Shown: in pieces, positions 22,835-35,563 of the stretch | Numbering within the stretch: the stretch's first letter is position 1 | Layout of the letters: every line of letters begins with the position of its first letter | Assembly (NCBI GenBank): GCA_002205965.3 | Contig: NADL03000740.1 | Coordinates: 930,001-994,000, forward strand | DNA from: Kappaphycus alvarezii | Lineage: Eukaryota; Rhodophyta; Florideophyceae; Gigartinales; Solieriaceae | Length of the DNA stretch: 64,000 nucleotides | Reading direction: 5' to 3' | Position numbers and translations under genes: made by a program | The notes under the pieces: generated by a model | What the model was told of the DNA's origin: nothing | Database searches by the model: none | What the model saw: the letters and a program-made list of their open reading frames with translations, nothing else

Positions 22835-24888
22835 ATGGTTACCGATTGAGCTGATTTCATGGCCTGGAAGTAAGGCTTGTCGGCATAACTTCGGTTTGTT
22901 GATCTCAATTAGCATTTTTGGGTGCGTTGCGCCCAAACTAAACCCCTCTATGACAAATTGTATCAAATTCTCCAACCCTGTTTGAAAAGTCTCCAATCTG
23001 CCAATAAATTATCATTAGGCAAATATTCGATGATTCGAAGTGCGCAAAACAATTGGAAGTGGTTTAAAACTGTAATGCCGGAACACGAAGCTAGCATATG
23101 GGTATCATTTGTTGCAAGAGTCTAATAGATTGTTTTAGACCACGTATAACGGTTCAAAACTGTTCTCAATATGTTCAGACAGGGCAGAGGGAATTGTGGG
23201 GGACAATTTTTCGGAATCGGAAAAGTATCGTTTGCTTTTTTGTCTGAAAGATATATTATCTTGGTGAATGTTGGTTATCTAGCTTAGAAAGGCAATTGGG
23301 TGCAATGGACATATAATTATAAGCGATAGCAAAGCTTTAATTGTTTAGATCTCCTATTCTAAAATTTTTTGCCAATGCTGCACTTATAAGATGAACATAA
23401 TCAAGGGATTCATGATGAGGTAGTGTAGATTTTCGTATTTAAATACGCAATTATGTGTAATAGATTTCACTTAGAGACTATCCTGCGTTTGGATGAGGAA
23501 TTAAGTAGAGTTCAAAGTTAGATTGAACGAACTTTAGGTTCTCGGTAGCAATCTCAATTATATGTGTAGAGAAATGCAATCTATTCCGGTTCCTGAGAAG
23601 CGACTATCTTTTAGAGAGAGATCCGAACGTATGTGTCGAATTTGATTTTTATAAACAAATTGCTGCAGTTCTTGATTCTGGAGCAATTCTGGGTGATTTC
23701 AGAGGTCAATATGAGGACAGTTGATCCACCTCAGTCCCAAATATACCAGTTTTTACACCTGCGAAAGCCCATAAAGGGTTTTCGTTTTATTTAGATTATC
23801 AGTATAGGTCCTCCCTGAAAATCAAAGTGATCGAGAAGTATTAAGAGAAATATTAACGCTTCTATTCATCGTTTGTCGAAATGGACAGGCCATCGTTCTC
23901 CCAAAAGATCTATTTTCTGTACCCTGATTTTGGAATTTTTACCAAGGGGCCTATGCCAAGATTTTCACCATTTTTTCATGTTTTTCATTTCTCACGTAGC
24001 TTTAATTTTTACTGAGATAGTACTCAGGGCATTGAATCGAATCTATATCCGATTGGAGCAAGCTTGTCTGAAGCACCTTTAAATATACAGTAGTTCTTCG
24101 GTCTCTCTACTGTTTTCCTTTATCTAACTCCAAAATGAATAAGGAAGGAGTTCATAGTTCTGTTCATCCATAGGCACATGAGGTATGATTCATAGACAAT
24201 ATATAACTAAATTATATAAGATAACCATTTAAAATACTCCTTTCATAGGAGGCATATTTTCGCTGAATGCGGTTGTATGAATGCACAGAAAGATTTGGAA
24301 ATATTGGGAAATTGAAATAAGAAGTACTGGATAAATCTGGTATCGTGCCCCTAAAACCATTACATTATCCGACATTCCGTTGAGAGTTCTTCGCTTTTTG
24401 TCACTAATGCAAATATTTTCCCATGAATTTGCTCACAATAAATGTTTCATTGATGACATAAAAGGGAATGCTGAGGTGAGAATAGATTGTAAAATATTTA
24501 TTCTTGTAAAAGAGGTTTGAGGGACCAGCCTTAGGAAATTTTTCGGTAAGTTGGACAAGTATGGGGAGCGAAAAATTAAGAATATGAAAAGAACTGCTAA
24601 GAGATATCAGGGTTTAGCAAGAAGGGTTGCACTAAAAGAAAATAGTGAAATCTTGGCTCTGTTCGTGTAAGATAAAACATGGTCGTCATTGAATTACACT
24701 AAATTTCTATGCACGGTCCACTTTCAAACGTTTTATCCTCCGTTTTGGCATTTTTAGAGATATTTGAGTATAAATTATTGGCTAGATTATGCATTCTGCT
24801 GAATTAAACCTCTTTAAACCTCTGAAATGTAACAGGGTCGATGTTTGGTGGTAATGCAGATCATTTGAAGCCATTAATGGATTTCCGT

Positions 24889-26717
24889 TTAGTTAAGGAG
24901 CCTTAGAACTGTATCAAAGTCGAATTGATTGAGATAATCAGTTAGGGTTTGGCTTACAATTACCTTGGATCGAATAGTAAAAGTGTATGAAGCACAATTT
25001 TGTTGATTTTCCTGCCTGAATATGCTAATTATGGAGCTTTCGAAGCGCCCTTTCGTTGGAGAAATTGGAACGCTTATTTTGAGCACATCCTGTACTATAT
25101 GTTAACACATCCGGGAAACTAGAGGCAATTACAGCGTGCTCTAAGTCTATTACAAAATTTTAAGCTTCATAAGTCTCCTTATAATTTTCATTCGTAAATG
25201 ATTGGAAGTAGTAGAAGGGAAACAAGGAAGGGTCAATTTGGCCGGAAAAAACTTATTTGCATGTGAAATTCCATATTCTTGGATGGAATAACCAAAAATA
25301 GTGTAACGTTTCTCATCTACTCTGGCCTCCAGTATTCTGGACTCCATCATTTCTCGTTGGAGTCTGACTTTAATCAAGTGGTAGCAGGAAATCAACACGT
25401 GGGCATATTTAGTAGGAAGGTGGATAAGAAGAACTCATGAATACAAACAACTGGAATTTTTCTAGCAAGGACATTCCTGGGAAGCTATTTATTGTTGTAA
25501 CTGAAAAGATTTGAAATTCAGCTCTCCCAGAAGTCGAAACTACTGATTTGGAGGCCCCGTATTTCACAACGGGACCGGTTGTCCGAGAATTCAGATCAGA
25601 TTCTAACAACATGGTGATTATATTTACTGCGTTTTTCAAGTTTCCCACCATTTTTAGCGTTTGCATAGTAGCCTCATACTGGCTTCATCAACTTTGTCCG
25701 AAATTCCATTCACTTACCCATATTTCCCTTCCTCATTACTCTATTCCAAGTTTCGCCTTCAAAGAACCATCTTCATTGTGGAATGCATCTCAAAGTTTAC
25801 TTCAGTGCCTATTTTTTACGTCCAAAACTGTCTTCTTCGTCATGGTGAGATGCTGTCTCCCTAAGAGAGATTCTGTAACAGCCAAAGCTCCTTACTACTA
25901 TTCAAAAAATCCTCTCCATGTTCGGATTGCTCTTCTCCGAAAATGAGAGTATCGGTATAGACGCAAAAGTTATTTCTATAACTGATCCGAAAAATAGAAT
26001 AGATCGACCCGGAAATTATTACGCCATATTTACGGGTTTGGATCATCATCATCAACTTGTGACTGGAAACCAATCTTTTGAATGTGTCAATAATACAAAT
26101 GCACCGCCTGTTTCGAATGGTCGAGAAAGAGATACAACCAGAAAAAGTATACTGATGGATAACAGGACAGTTGTTGAAGTTATGTATATAAGTTGGTGTC
26201 TGGAGTCCATATTTGGCATTGTGCTCGGAAATCTTCGACAAAGGTCCTTCCGCCATGACCTTTTACTCTGGTCATTGGTGAGTTTGTCATGTATGAAAAG
26301 TCTTAATATAATCAACAATTCTGAATTATAGACAGTGAATTCAGTTTTTGAAAGCGAAGCGGACCGCTTCATAGCTGAGCATCGAGGGGCGAAGACATAC
26401 CAGTCCGGTATTATCAACGTATTTTGAAGCATCAACATGACCGTAAACAGCGAAATCTGTAAAAGATTGCATTTAAGTACTAAGCAGTTGAAAAAATAGA
26501 AAAGAAAATTAAGTAGAGAAATAAATTGAAGTACAGAAAAAATAGCAATAACTTGAAGCGATTTAAATGGATTTAAAATTGTATTTTTAGACCTCTGTTC
26601 TGCTTTCAATCGTATAATTGCTCTCAATCGTATAATACTGCTATTTGAAGCAGTTGCTCTCATGTTGAAGTTAAAGCGGTAGTTGTGCTCACTTTTCTTA
26701 CCTCTTTCGAGCTTCAT
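24889..26717. other. Stop-poor island, candidate short-intron gene on either strand
   Basis: Within the AT-rich tract this 1.8 kb has unusually long open frames on both strands. Plus: 25548-25946 and 25918-26331. Minus: 26052-26717 (221 codons, the longest in the window), 25861-26256, 25409-25666, 25150-25398 and 24889-25086. On plus, a frame ending HDLLLWSL meets a canonical GTGAGT at 26278. The 54-bp intron to ATTATAG at 26331 joins it in phase to TVNSVFESEADRFIAEHRGA and a stop near 26430. Further plus introns of 37-44 bp can be proposed (25614-25657, 25845-25881) but alternatives fit as well. The minus frames are equally open, so I cannot choose. No family is recognised. Confidence 0.3.
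26597..26640 (+). repeat. Short tandem duplication TCAATCGTATAAT
   Basis: TTTCAATCGTATAATTG is followed directly by CTCTCAATCGTATAATACTG, a duplication of about 20 bp inside the 5' end of the 221-codon minus frame. Confidence 0.6.
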
Positions 26718-29700
26718 CCACGTTCCACTATCTTGACATGATTTAATAAATGAGTGAAGTCAATAGGGGGTCTGGAGGGTAAGAAAATTGTTTCCCCTGA
26801 GATGTATACAAACGTAATGATTTGTACTTGCGAGAAAGAAGCCTCTATGACCCGGTAAAACGCTGAAAAGCTGAATTATGAGCATCAATAGATGCATAGG
26901 CATGTATCGTAGCATTTGAGTGCGAGCTCAGAAGAAATTTACAAAACGTAGCTCAGGAAGGAGGAACAGTTCACACGTTTACAGAATGTAGCAATATTGT
27001 TAATATTAATGAGACCAATATCACGAGTAATGACTGTTGTAGTGAAATTGGCGGTAGATCCGCCCTCTCGTCGAATCATCACAACCCGTAGCTATGATTT
27101 TGATAAATATTGCCAGTATTGGAAGTGCCCGGAACGATAATGAGTCAAGAAAAATCCACTGGACTTCGATTTGGGATTTTATTTTTCAAAATACAGATAA
27201 ATATGACAAGCAGCCCCACTAGTCATTAACTAAAATTGATTCAATGAGTCTACAGTAATACAAATACACGAAGTTGGAATGAAACAGGACATCGAAAACG
27301 TGACCATACAAAGATATACAGGAAAATTATCCAAAGTTTTCGTAAAAAGGTTTCACAGTTCAAAAAAAAAGAAATGTATACCGTAAAATCTTATTTGAAT
27401 GATTAAAACGAGACTAGTGCCCTTTAGAATGCGAAAATACAAAAACGCAGGGATTTTGTAAATAAGCCCTCCCTGTAGCGTATATCGAACTTTTTACTAG
27501 TACACGTTACACTGTTGAAGAACAATAAAGCTTTACATTTATAAGCTCTAATTATTAAACAACATCACAGCAAATGACATATTCATTAATAACTTTCGGT
27601 GTATTATGAGTGTACTTCTCAGCATTTCACATGCTATTATAGGCTGTATTTTGAAGATTTTATTATAAACTAATTCTATTTTCAAGTGAAACAGTCCATT
27701 GACTCAAAAAGTTTCCTTCCGTGAGCAATGGAGTATAATTATACTTTCTTATATGTATATCCCATCGAAATTGACTGTTTCCAGACGATTAAAATGGAAT
27801 TCTACTAGAACATGCTGGTAAAATCACGCGCAGGACTGTATCTACTACATAATGATAAAAATAAGTATAGTTACACGTAGGATGGACTGAAAAGCCCTCT
27901 AAGAACTATTGAAAGTGGGAAAGGAATAAATTGTTTCATTTCGCCGTGAAAATACGTTTCAAGCCACCATTTTTTGGTTTCAGATGATATCTGTTGTAGA
28001 AAGATCTTTGAAGAAGTTTAGACCAAAAAAGGTTTACTATAGCTTCCAAATAACACCTGAGATTAAAATTTTAGAAATTGTTAGCTTTAGTTTAGTAATC
28101 AGAGAAAAGTTTCTATTAGAAAGTAAAGGAACATTTACAATTTTGCATCATCAAACGGGTCATATTTACACCCGAAAAAAAACTTCCGGTACAATTTTAA
28201 ACTTTTATCGAAACTGCAGTCGAAGTTAAATCAAACTGTTTCAATACCGTAATAAATATTTCCCGTTACGCTCGTATAAGATTTTAAAAAGACTTGGGCA
28301 AAGGTCTATTCACATTTTAATAGTATTTCCAGGAACAAATCCCTGATTTTATATTAAATTTTTCTGTTAACAGTCATTTCAATTTTAAATGTGGCTCTCT
28401 AATCCATACAAAGATGGGCATATCAACAATAATGGAAAAATATACATAAACTAGATCTGATTCGAGCTTTCAATTCTAATTTTATCCTTAGAATAGAATT
28501 ATCGATTTCATGAAAATAAAGGCTGAATACAAGGGGCTAGATTTGGTGAAAGGAACAATACCTTCACTAACTGAATTGCAAAAATGGTAACCGTCCGGAC
28601 AATAAAGTTTCTGTTCCAATTAAATCTATGAAAGGCAGAAAAGTTTTAGTAAAGTGATATTTGGCAACCTAAAATGGACTTGGAAATTATATCTTACCAC
28701 ATACAGTACATATATCTGGAAAAGGAATCAATAGTTCTCAACCAATTTCCTGAATTTCTTCTCCTCTGGTTCGAAGAGGAGCATTTAATTAACGTTTACG
28801 TAAATTTTAAGAAAAAAAGATTCTATATTAAATGTTTAAGTCGGCTACCGGACAGCGCATCGCTTGAAATGAACTGAAATGCTTTGATTTAAGGAAAAGG
28901 GGATAAAATGAATTGACTCAAAAATACAGGTTTGCTTCGTTGATAAATATTGTACAGTAGTAATGAGATATTGCTAGGGATAGTAATACTATCCCACCGA
29001 TATGAACGTGGACTTGTTTATGTATTGTAAATCCATGTTAGTTTAAAAATATTGCAGTAATAAAATGGTTTAAACTGACAATCTATTGGACTTCCTTATG
29101 GGAAACCTATAATAAAGGTAAATTTGATGATTTACTTAAATAGAAAAGTGGTCTAGACTATGAGAGAAAATTGACCAAATGAATTTCAATTCTGGTCATA
29201 AATATGAAAAAAATTTAAAAGCATTCGCATCATTTGACTGATTATTTTTCAAACACATAGAAATATTTCGAAATTATTCACTTCAAAATTATTTTAGAGC
29301 ATCCTTCGTTAAACATCCATAAGCTGTTGGTCTATTTACGTATTTCAAGTAATCGTAAAGAAAATGTAGTTTCCGCGTAACATTACTACTCTAACATCAA
29401 AAACTAAATCAATTAAAAGTTCTGACTGATTTCGTATCTGCAATAATATGATTATTAGTTGTAGTTCTTATGAAACATGAATATATCACAAAAAGTTTTG
29501 AAAGAAAGGAAATTATAAATGTCAGAGAGTCCATCGCAAGAAGTTCTTTGTCTTGAAGTATTCTGATCATAGAAACTCAATATAAATTTGAAGTAGAAGA
29601 AAAGTTTTCCTGATTATTTATGCTACAATAAAAGATCTCGAACAACTACGAAATAATTTCACTTAAGTAAATTATTTTTAAATTATAAACGTTACAATGT

Positions 29701-31199
29701 ATTTGCCCAAAGAAGTCTGAGTAGATTTCGATCTTTAATAACGCGAAATGTCTCATGAAACTATGCTGAAAAACTTTGTTCGAAATTCAGTTATGGAAAT
29801 TAAAAATATAAATTATTCTATTAGATGTTTTTGGTGGCATTCACGGCCAGAGAAAAATAGTCATCACTAAAGAAATATTTAGCTTACTAAAATATAGATG
29901 TATTACGGCTTGAATGAAATGAAAATTTTTAAAAGTTCTAAAATTCACTTTTTCAAGTTTTAACTCAAAACACACAACATTATAGCTTTCTGACATTTTT
30001 CCATTAGATGAAATCTATAACTTTCTTTCAAAAATGCATTTTTTAATAACATAGATATTTTAAAACCTACAGAGCTTAAAAGTTTCAGTTATTCCATGCT
30101 GAGGTGAGTTGGCAAATCTTTTTTCGCATAACTGATGTAATTCTCACATCTCACATCACATCAAACTTCTCGGACAGCTTGAGAAAAATTATTTACAAAA
30201 ACTTTACTCAGTTTTTGTAGCGAAAATTTCGATAGGGTCGATGTTGTTGAGTTTTAGATCATGTTTTACCGATAAAAAATAAATTATTTACTAATTATTA
30301 GTCCATACTACGAAATATTCAGTGCACAACCACATAGCTAATAACTGTCTTACAAGAATGATATATCACGGAAGATGCTAAATTGGAAGCATAAAGTATT
30401 CAGGTATGATTTGACACACCAAAGCTCCCAAATTGAAAATCACCTCTCGAATAGAGTGGAGTAATAAGAAAAATGGGTTATAGAGTGGGTTGAGGAGTCG
30501 CCAGACTTATTTTGTGCTTTTTCAGGAGGAAATATGGAAAAAGCTTGAGTCGATAAATCATAAATTTTCTTAATAAAACACATATATAAGTGAAGGTCTC
30601 AATTTTTTTGATTTTTTCGAATATAATTAGTTCAATAGCATTGCCTTTCATTTCAAATATTTTATTTCTCTGAATCTATCTGTGATACGCTGCATTGGTA
30701 GAAAATAAACCATACGGAAAAGTTGATGATAAATAATGGAGGAGCATGGGTTTTGGTGTGATTCCGAAGTGCTATCCCAATAATCTTAATTGCCAAATTA
30801 GCTCTACAGTCTCAATAAGTGTACTCTTTCATGCTCACGAAATCGAAGTTTATTCCTTTGGTTCGGTTCCTGTGCTGACAAAGCTATGGCAGCAGACCTT
30901 GCTGGTGTTTACAACCCGTAATAGCTAGACATACGTGATGGAATGGTATAATGAATTTTTTAACTTTCCGAGAGATTTTTTGAGGGTTTCTGGGGTTTTG
31001 AGCGTTGTGGGCGTGGTAAATGATCTCATTTCTGCATCAAGTTGTCCAACATAGGCAGGAATGAGATTTACATTCGTTTGAATTTCTTTTCAGTCTATTC
31101 TATCGTTTCCGTGTGGATCATACACGTGTTTTGGACGATCATCTTGGATACAGTTGAGTTAATCAGCCCCTAGTGTCTATTTTACTGACCCCCTCAACT

Positions 31200-31732
31200 G
31201 AAAGATTTCCCGTCAATCGAGGAATGTTTTGAGGCTTCACAAAAATAAAGAAGAAACTGGTCGATCTTCCCGATACCTCGCCCAATAGTACTTACCGGGG
31301 AGCGCATTCATAGGAGTGCTACAACATAGTCAAACAAACTTAAATGAGATCACGAGACTCTTGGAGCCTCCATTGACCACTGAGATCATGGTCAAAAAGC
31401 AGATCCTCGTCGAGCGAATGGAACAATCGTTTTCGCCAAAGCTACGAATATCTCAAGCCCTGCTGAGTGTGCTAGACTCTATGGATACCTGGCAAAGACA
31501 TAATACGTCCAAGGGACGGTTCATAAATTAATAACTGAGAAAAACGATTGGAGGACTCAGACATCGCTTTGCGTTGACTGGCAACTGGCGGCAGGAGCAA
31601 AGCGGAAAACCTCAAACTAGTCAACATTCGAGCTGATCTCCGCCAGTCTCTAACAAAACCAGATGCGTCAACTACCGTAGACACGGAAGTGCCGAAAGTT
31701 ACTCAAACTTTAGTCGAAACAGGAACGGGAAG
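31200..31732 (+). other. Region upstream of the PiggyBac relic
   Basis: A plus frame at 31316-31531 (LLEPPLTTEIMVKKQILVER near its N-terminus) and a minus frame at 31472-31684 are both open and unassigned. GC content rises here relative to the AT-rich tract, marking the left edge of the transposon-derived block. Confidence 0.3.
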
Positions 31733-31757
31733 TTTGGCGGGAAATTATCCCGCCAAA
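31733..31757. repeat. Hairpin, 10-bp perfect stem, 5-nt loop
   Basis: TTTGGCGGGA and TCCCGCCAAA flank AATTA. It sits just before the first recognisable PiggyBac codons and mirrors another hairpin just after the gene at 33581-33607. Confidence 0.85.
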
Positions 31758-31762
31758 AACTG

Positions 31763-33575
31763 GTGGCCAAAGAGTCTTGGAATCAGGAAAGCGACGATGG
31801 AAATGACATAGATTTCAATGCGGGCGGTGCCGCCCGGCACGCCTTACATGGAAGTGCGCAACAGAACATATCAAGACAGCAAAGCCCGGCTTTATACTAC
31901 GGAACGGTGTACAGTGGTTTTCTGAGGACGTCTACATACCCATCGGGGTATTGTGGCAAAGAGGCCCTGGTCTGTCACAACACAATCTGGCGAACAAATT
32001 TATGAAAACGGTAGGCTTAACGAGCGCAGACCATACGATTACTTCACGACTATGTTCCCCACACAGCATCTTCATCACATTGCGCATTGTACGAACCGGG
32101 AAATCAAAGATTGGGAATGATTTTCAGCAAACTACTGCTGGGGAGGTTTTATCGTTCTTCGGAGTAATGATTCTAATAACAAGGTTCGAATTTGGTTCGA
32201 AGAGCCAACTATGGTCACCCACTGCACCCTGCAAATATTATTACAGCAGCCGAACTTGGTAAGACGGGAATGAGCAGACACAGATTCACACATTGCTATG
32301 CTACCCACGGTGAGGTTCAGTTATCAACTGATTCCAATGACGACATGGGTTCAGTACAATTTAGATGGGCTTTAGTGAATGATTTTATTGACGACTTCAA
32401 CTATCACCGTGCCCAATAGTGTGACTCCTTCTGACCTCATTTGTGTGGACTTGTCTATATCCAGGTGGTATGGAATGGGGGGACATTGGATAGATAAGTG
32501 CCTACCAATGTATGTTGCAATTGATCACAAAACCGAGAACGGCTGTAAGATACAAAATGCAGCTTGCGGCCGAAGTGGCATCATGCTACATATGGAACTT
32601 GTGTCCACAGCCGAGGATGATTCTCGTCAACAGTATGAAGGGTATGGACTACATGGTACTGCTGTACTTCGTAGAGTTTTTTCTGCATGGGCTGGAAGTG
32701 GACGAATTGTTTTTGCTGATTCATACTGTGCTAGCGTGGAAGCCGCTGAGACAATGAAAGCCATTGTGGTTTATAGGGACTATTAAAACTGCTACAAGGC
32801 GGTTCCCAATGGCTCATCTTTCGCAACTAAAGATTGGGTCAAGGGGAATGTGGAAGTAAGTGGTGCGAAAAGACAGCGACGGCACTGTTTCTATGATGGC
32901 ATTAGTTTGAGTAGATCGTGAACGACGTTACTTCATATTCAATACATCTAATCGTTTAGAAGTACATCAATATGAAAGAATTAGGTGGAGAAAGGTTAAC
33001 GGTCGAGCGCAAAGAGTGGATCTGTCTATTAAGCAGCCTAAGGTTGCTAAAATTTATTATTCTGTCTGCGCCAAAATTGATCAACACAATCAGTGCAGGC
33101 AGGACGATCTGATGTTAGAACGGAAACTCGACACTCATGATTGGTCTTCTCGTGTTAACTGTTCAATTCTTGGTGTAATTATTGTTAACGCTTGGCTTTT
33201 GTACTCTGGTGAGAAAGGTGCAGCTAACAAGATGATACAAAGAAAGTTCTACGAGACGTTGGGCCGCGAATTAATTGACAATACTTATGACAGTACAGGG
33301 TTGAGATCTAGATCCATGGATTCTTATGAGCCATATATAGTGTCTCCTAATATCGCCCTGGCGTAGGCCCGCCTCTGACGCCTACGAAGAAGAAGCGCAG
33401 AAGAAAGGATTGTTCTCAGACAAACTATAGTCTTCAGAGCAACTGAAGAGTCTGTAAGGCCATTTCCAGATTGAGACAGCGAACGGCGCATGCTGTCGAG
33501 TTTACCCTGAAAAGTATCGATTTGCGTTTTCCATATGACACGACGCCGAGGTCTGCAGTTTGTAAAAATGGACAA
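31763..33575 (+). pseudogene. PiggyBac-type transposase (DDE_Tnp_1_7), decayed
   Basis: PiggyBac transposases cut and paste DNA at TTAA sites using three aspartates. Segments in order: an acidic N-terminus near 31763-32005, GEVLSFFGVMILITRFEFGS (about 32140-32200), RWALVNDFIDDFNYHRA (32360-32416), then DLICVDLSISRWYGMGGHWI with the first catalytic Asp. CGRSGIMLHMEL follows, then GSGRIVFADSYCASVEAAE with the second Asp. KIYYSVCAKIDQHNQCRQDD (about 33045-33105) carries the third. NAWLLYSGEKGAAN and FYETLGRELIDNTYD follow. The tail holds a basic LTPTKKKRRRKD, a likely nuclear signal, and scattered Cys (RVCK) where the family has a C-terminal zinc finger. All three aspartates remain, but the frame is broken by shifts near 32000, 32230 and 32420 and by stops at about 32785, 32920-33000, 33364 and 33440. 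It cannot make a full protein. Confidence 0.85.
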
Positions 33576-33580
33576 AGTTT

Positions 33581-33607
33581 TTGGGGTCGCTTTTGAAGCG
33601 ACCCCAA
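33581..33607. repeat. Hairpin, 12-bp perfect stem, 3-nt loop
   Basis: TTGGGGTCGCTT and AAGCGACCCCAA flank TTG. It lies between the end of the PiggyBac frame and the Harbinger start. It could be the right end of the PiggyBac element, a subterminal repeat, or a transcription end signal. Confidence 0.9.
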
Positions 33608-33665
33608 CCCTTGGTCAACTCCTAAACTGCAATCATTCCCCTATTTCTGTTTCCCGTAATACATC

Positions 33666-34841
33666 ATGACCGTTGCTCGTCCAACTGTTCTAGCCCTGAT
33701 ACAGGCACTCATGGAAATTGATGAAGAGCCCGAAGAGCATGCCACAATTGCTCTCAGTACTGAAAGCGCTGCTTTACCACTCGCTTCAATCCCGAACGAG
33801 CAACGAAATGGCACAGCGGAGAGAATTTGGCAACAAATTCGCAACGATAGTGCTTGGTTCTTCAACGTGATGCAACCAAGATTTATTGCCAGCGGGTCTT
33901 GGAGATCTCTTTTTCGTACCCCTCTCACTCTGTTTGAGAGAGTAATGCGAGACACACGCACAAATGCTACCCGTGCAACAACTAACTTTCGTGCCCTTTG
34001 TCCCCTGAGCTACGCTTATCTGCATTTCTTATGTACTGTGGTGGCGTGAAGAGCGAGGCCGTAGGAAGACAACTACGGACTTGTCCCAGCACAGTATCGA
34101 AGCCTGTAAAATTCGTGTCGCGAGTTATCTTTTTTACCGATGACCAGGAGCTTCGGCTTTCAACTATATAACAAGAAATTGCTCAAGTGATGGACGGATT
34201 TGAACGCTCCGGGGGTTGCCGTACTGTGTTTGCGCATCGAATGCACCCATTTTCAAGGGCCTGTGTTGAAGAACAATACTACGAGTATCGTTGCTACGAA
34301 TGCTTTACGAGCATGTATTTTTTGCGGTGGTGTCGGCGGATCGAAGGTTTGGTAACTCCACTATATTTCTCTGTCATCATTGAAGAAGAAAACTCAGGAT
34401 GGATTTTCGCTGGAGCAGACATTCCGGATCTGATGATTGCTAATATTAAAGTACGCCCCTATTCTGATGGGGGACTGTGCATTCAATTTAGACGTTAATG
34501 TGATGAAAAGATCCTCTCAACCAGAAATGAAATCCAACCCTATCCTCATGACATGGGACATTTTTGCATCCCAGACTCGTAAGCTTATTGAATGTGCATT
34601 TGATATGTTAAAGAATCGCTTTAAAATTCTCAAGGATGGAATAAGACTATATCACGAGGATTTCATTTCCTTCGTCTGCCTGGCATGCATATTGCTGCAT
34701 ACTCTCTGTATTGATGTTGACGACATGGAGGACCACTGTTTACCGCAAGATGAAGTCGGTGAAGAAGACACGGTTTCAGCCAAACGAATGCAGGCAAGAG
34801 AAAACGTGATGCATTGCTTTACTATGCAGTTGGAAAGCTAG
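33666..34841 (+). pseudogene. PIF/Harbinger transposase (DDE_Tnp_4), decayed
   Basis: Harbinger nucleases excise and insert elements at 3-bp targets with a partner Myb-like protein. The ATG at 33666 opens a 127-codon frame containing ERIWQQIRNDSAWFFNVMQP and GSWRSLFRTPLTLFERVMRD, the usual N-terminal lead-in of the family. After a stop near 34047 the homology is scattered. It resumes at 34437-34841 with TRKLIECAFDMLKNRFKILK, the conserved R..IE.AF..LK.RF.IL block, and CLACILLHTLCIDVDDMEDH, the LHN-like C-terminus. The middle, which should carry the first two catalytic acids, is interrupted by stops near 34170, 34350 and 34430. A convergent trihelix-like frame lies 190 bp downstream, a typical two-gene Harbinger layout. 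Confidence 0.7.
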
Positions 34842-35031
34842 GATAAGTATAGCCTCTACATTTTTTCAACCAAGCGTTCATGACGTTCCGCATTTTGACC
34901 TTCTACTCGTTGCCTTTCTTAATATCTGCAATAAGCAAATCATGACGTTTAGCTTTTCTTGGAAAAAAGACTCCAAAAAGTTGTATGTGACACTTTGGCT
35001 TTCTTCCGTGTACTTGTTAACGGTTCATCAC

Positions 35032-35460
35032 TCAAAGCACTACCGCTTTGCTGCAAAGCACAGCAGGGGCCGTGACGGGCCTTGTCGCGTTCAAGCTCAA
35101 GTGCATTTGCTCGTAGAAGTCGGGCTTATCATAAAGGTCTGGGTCATCACCATCCCTACCAGGCTCAGATATTTTCCGTATGAAAGCAGAGTACTCCTGT
35201 TTCATGCGCGTAAATTTTTTCATGCCTTTGGTGACCGCTTCACACCATGCTCCTCTCAGCGAGTTTTGTCGCGCTAATGAAAATATCCTTCAACGTTTTC
35301 TTTTTTTTGCGATCTCCATAACCTGCGCGCTTCATCATAGAAAGAATCAAAACAGTGTCTTGTCATAGTGGTGGTTGTCTGTATTGCGTTGTTGTTTGGG
35401 TGCATTATTGAAGAGGGCTGTTGCTGGAGATGCGGTTGGGACTGACTAGGTGAGGAAGCA
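35032..35460 (-). pseudogene. Trihelix/Myb-SANT-like ORF, probable Harbinger partner
   Basis: On the minus strand a Gln/Ser/Asn-rich start (about 35460-35370, with HLQQQPSSIMHPNN) is followed by TRHCFDSFYDEARRLW and, after one frameshift near 35270, by SLRGAWCEAVTKGMKKFTRM. Next come KQEYSAFIRKISEPGRDGDD and LYDKPDFYEQMHLSLNATRP, then PVTAP and a stop at 35032. The Trp spacing and the KPDFYEQMHL block resemble the DNA-binding trihelix/SANT-like proteins that accompany Harbinger transposases. Its convergent position beside the decayed transposase supports that role. One frameshift breaks it. Confidence 0.45.
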
Positions 35461-35563
35461 GTTGGTGCCTGAGACTGCCGTGGTTGAGATGTGTTCGTGG
35501 CTTCGTTTAATCTGTTGGCGGAGTGACATGGAGAGGGGCTTGGTGTAACAGTAGAGCCATTGT

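Larger units (their letters stand above)
13500..31200. other. Long AT-rich tract without identified genes
   Basis: Base composition drops clearly compared with the left 4 kb and the right 23 kb. I found no rRNA, tRNA, transposase or reverse-transcriptase signature. Most frames are below 100 codons. A small GC-rich patch lies at 16670-16800. The only stretches where coding looks plausible are 22259-22577 and 24889-26717, listed separately. The tract may be old, decayed intergenic DNA, or hold short-exon genes that simple ORF reading misses. Confidence 0.4.

Noticed and set aside
26052..26717. 221-codon minus ORF, longest in the window, as a stand-alone gene
   Set aside because: It overlaps equally open frames on the other strand and has no recognisable domain. 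Kept only as part of the stop-poor island.
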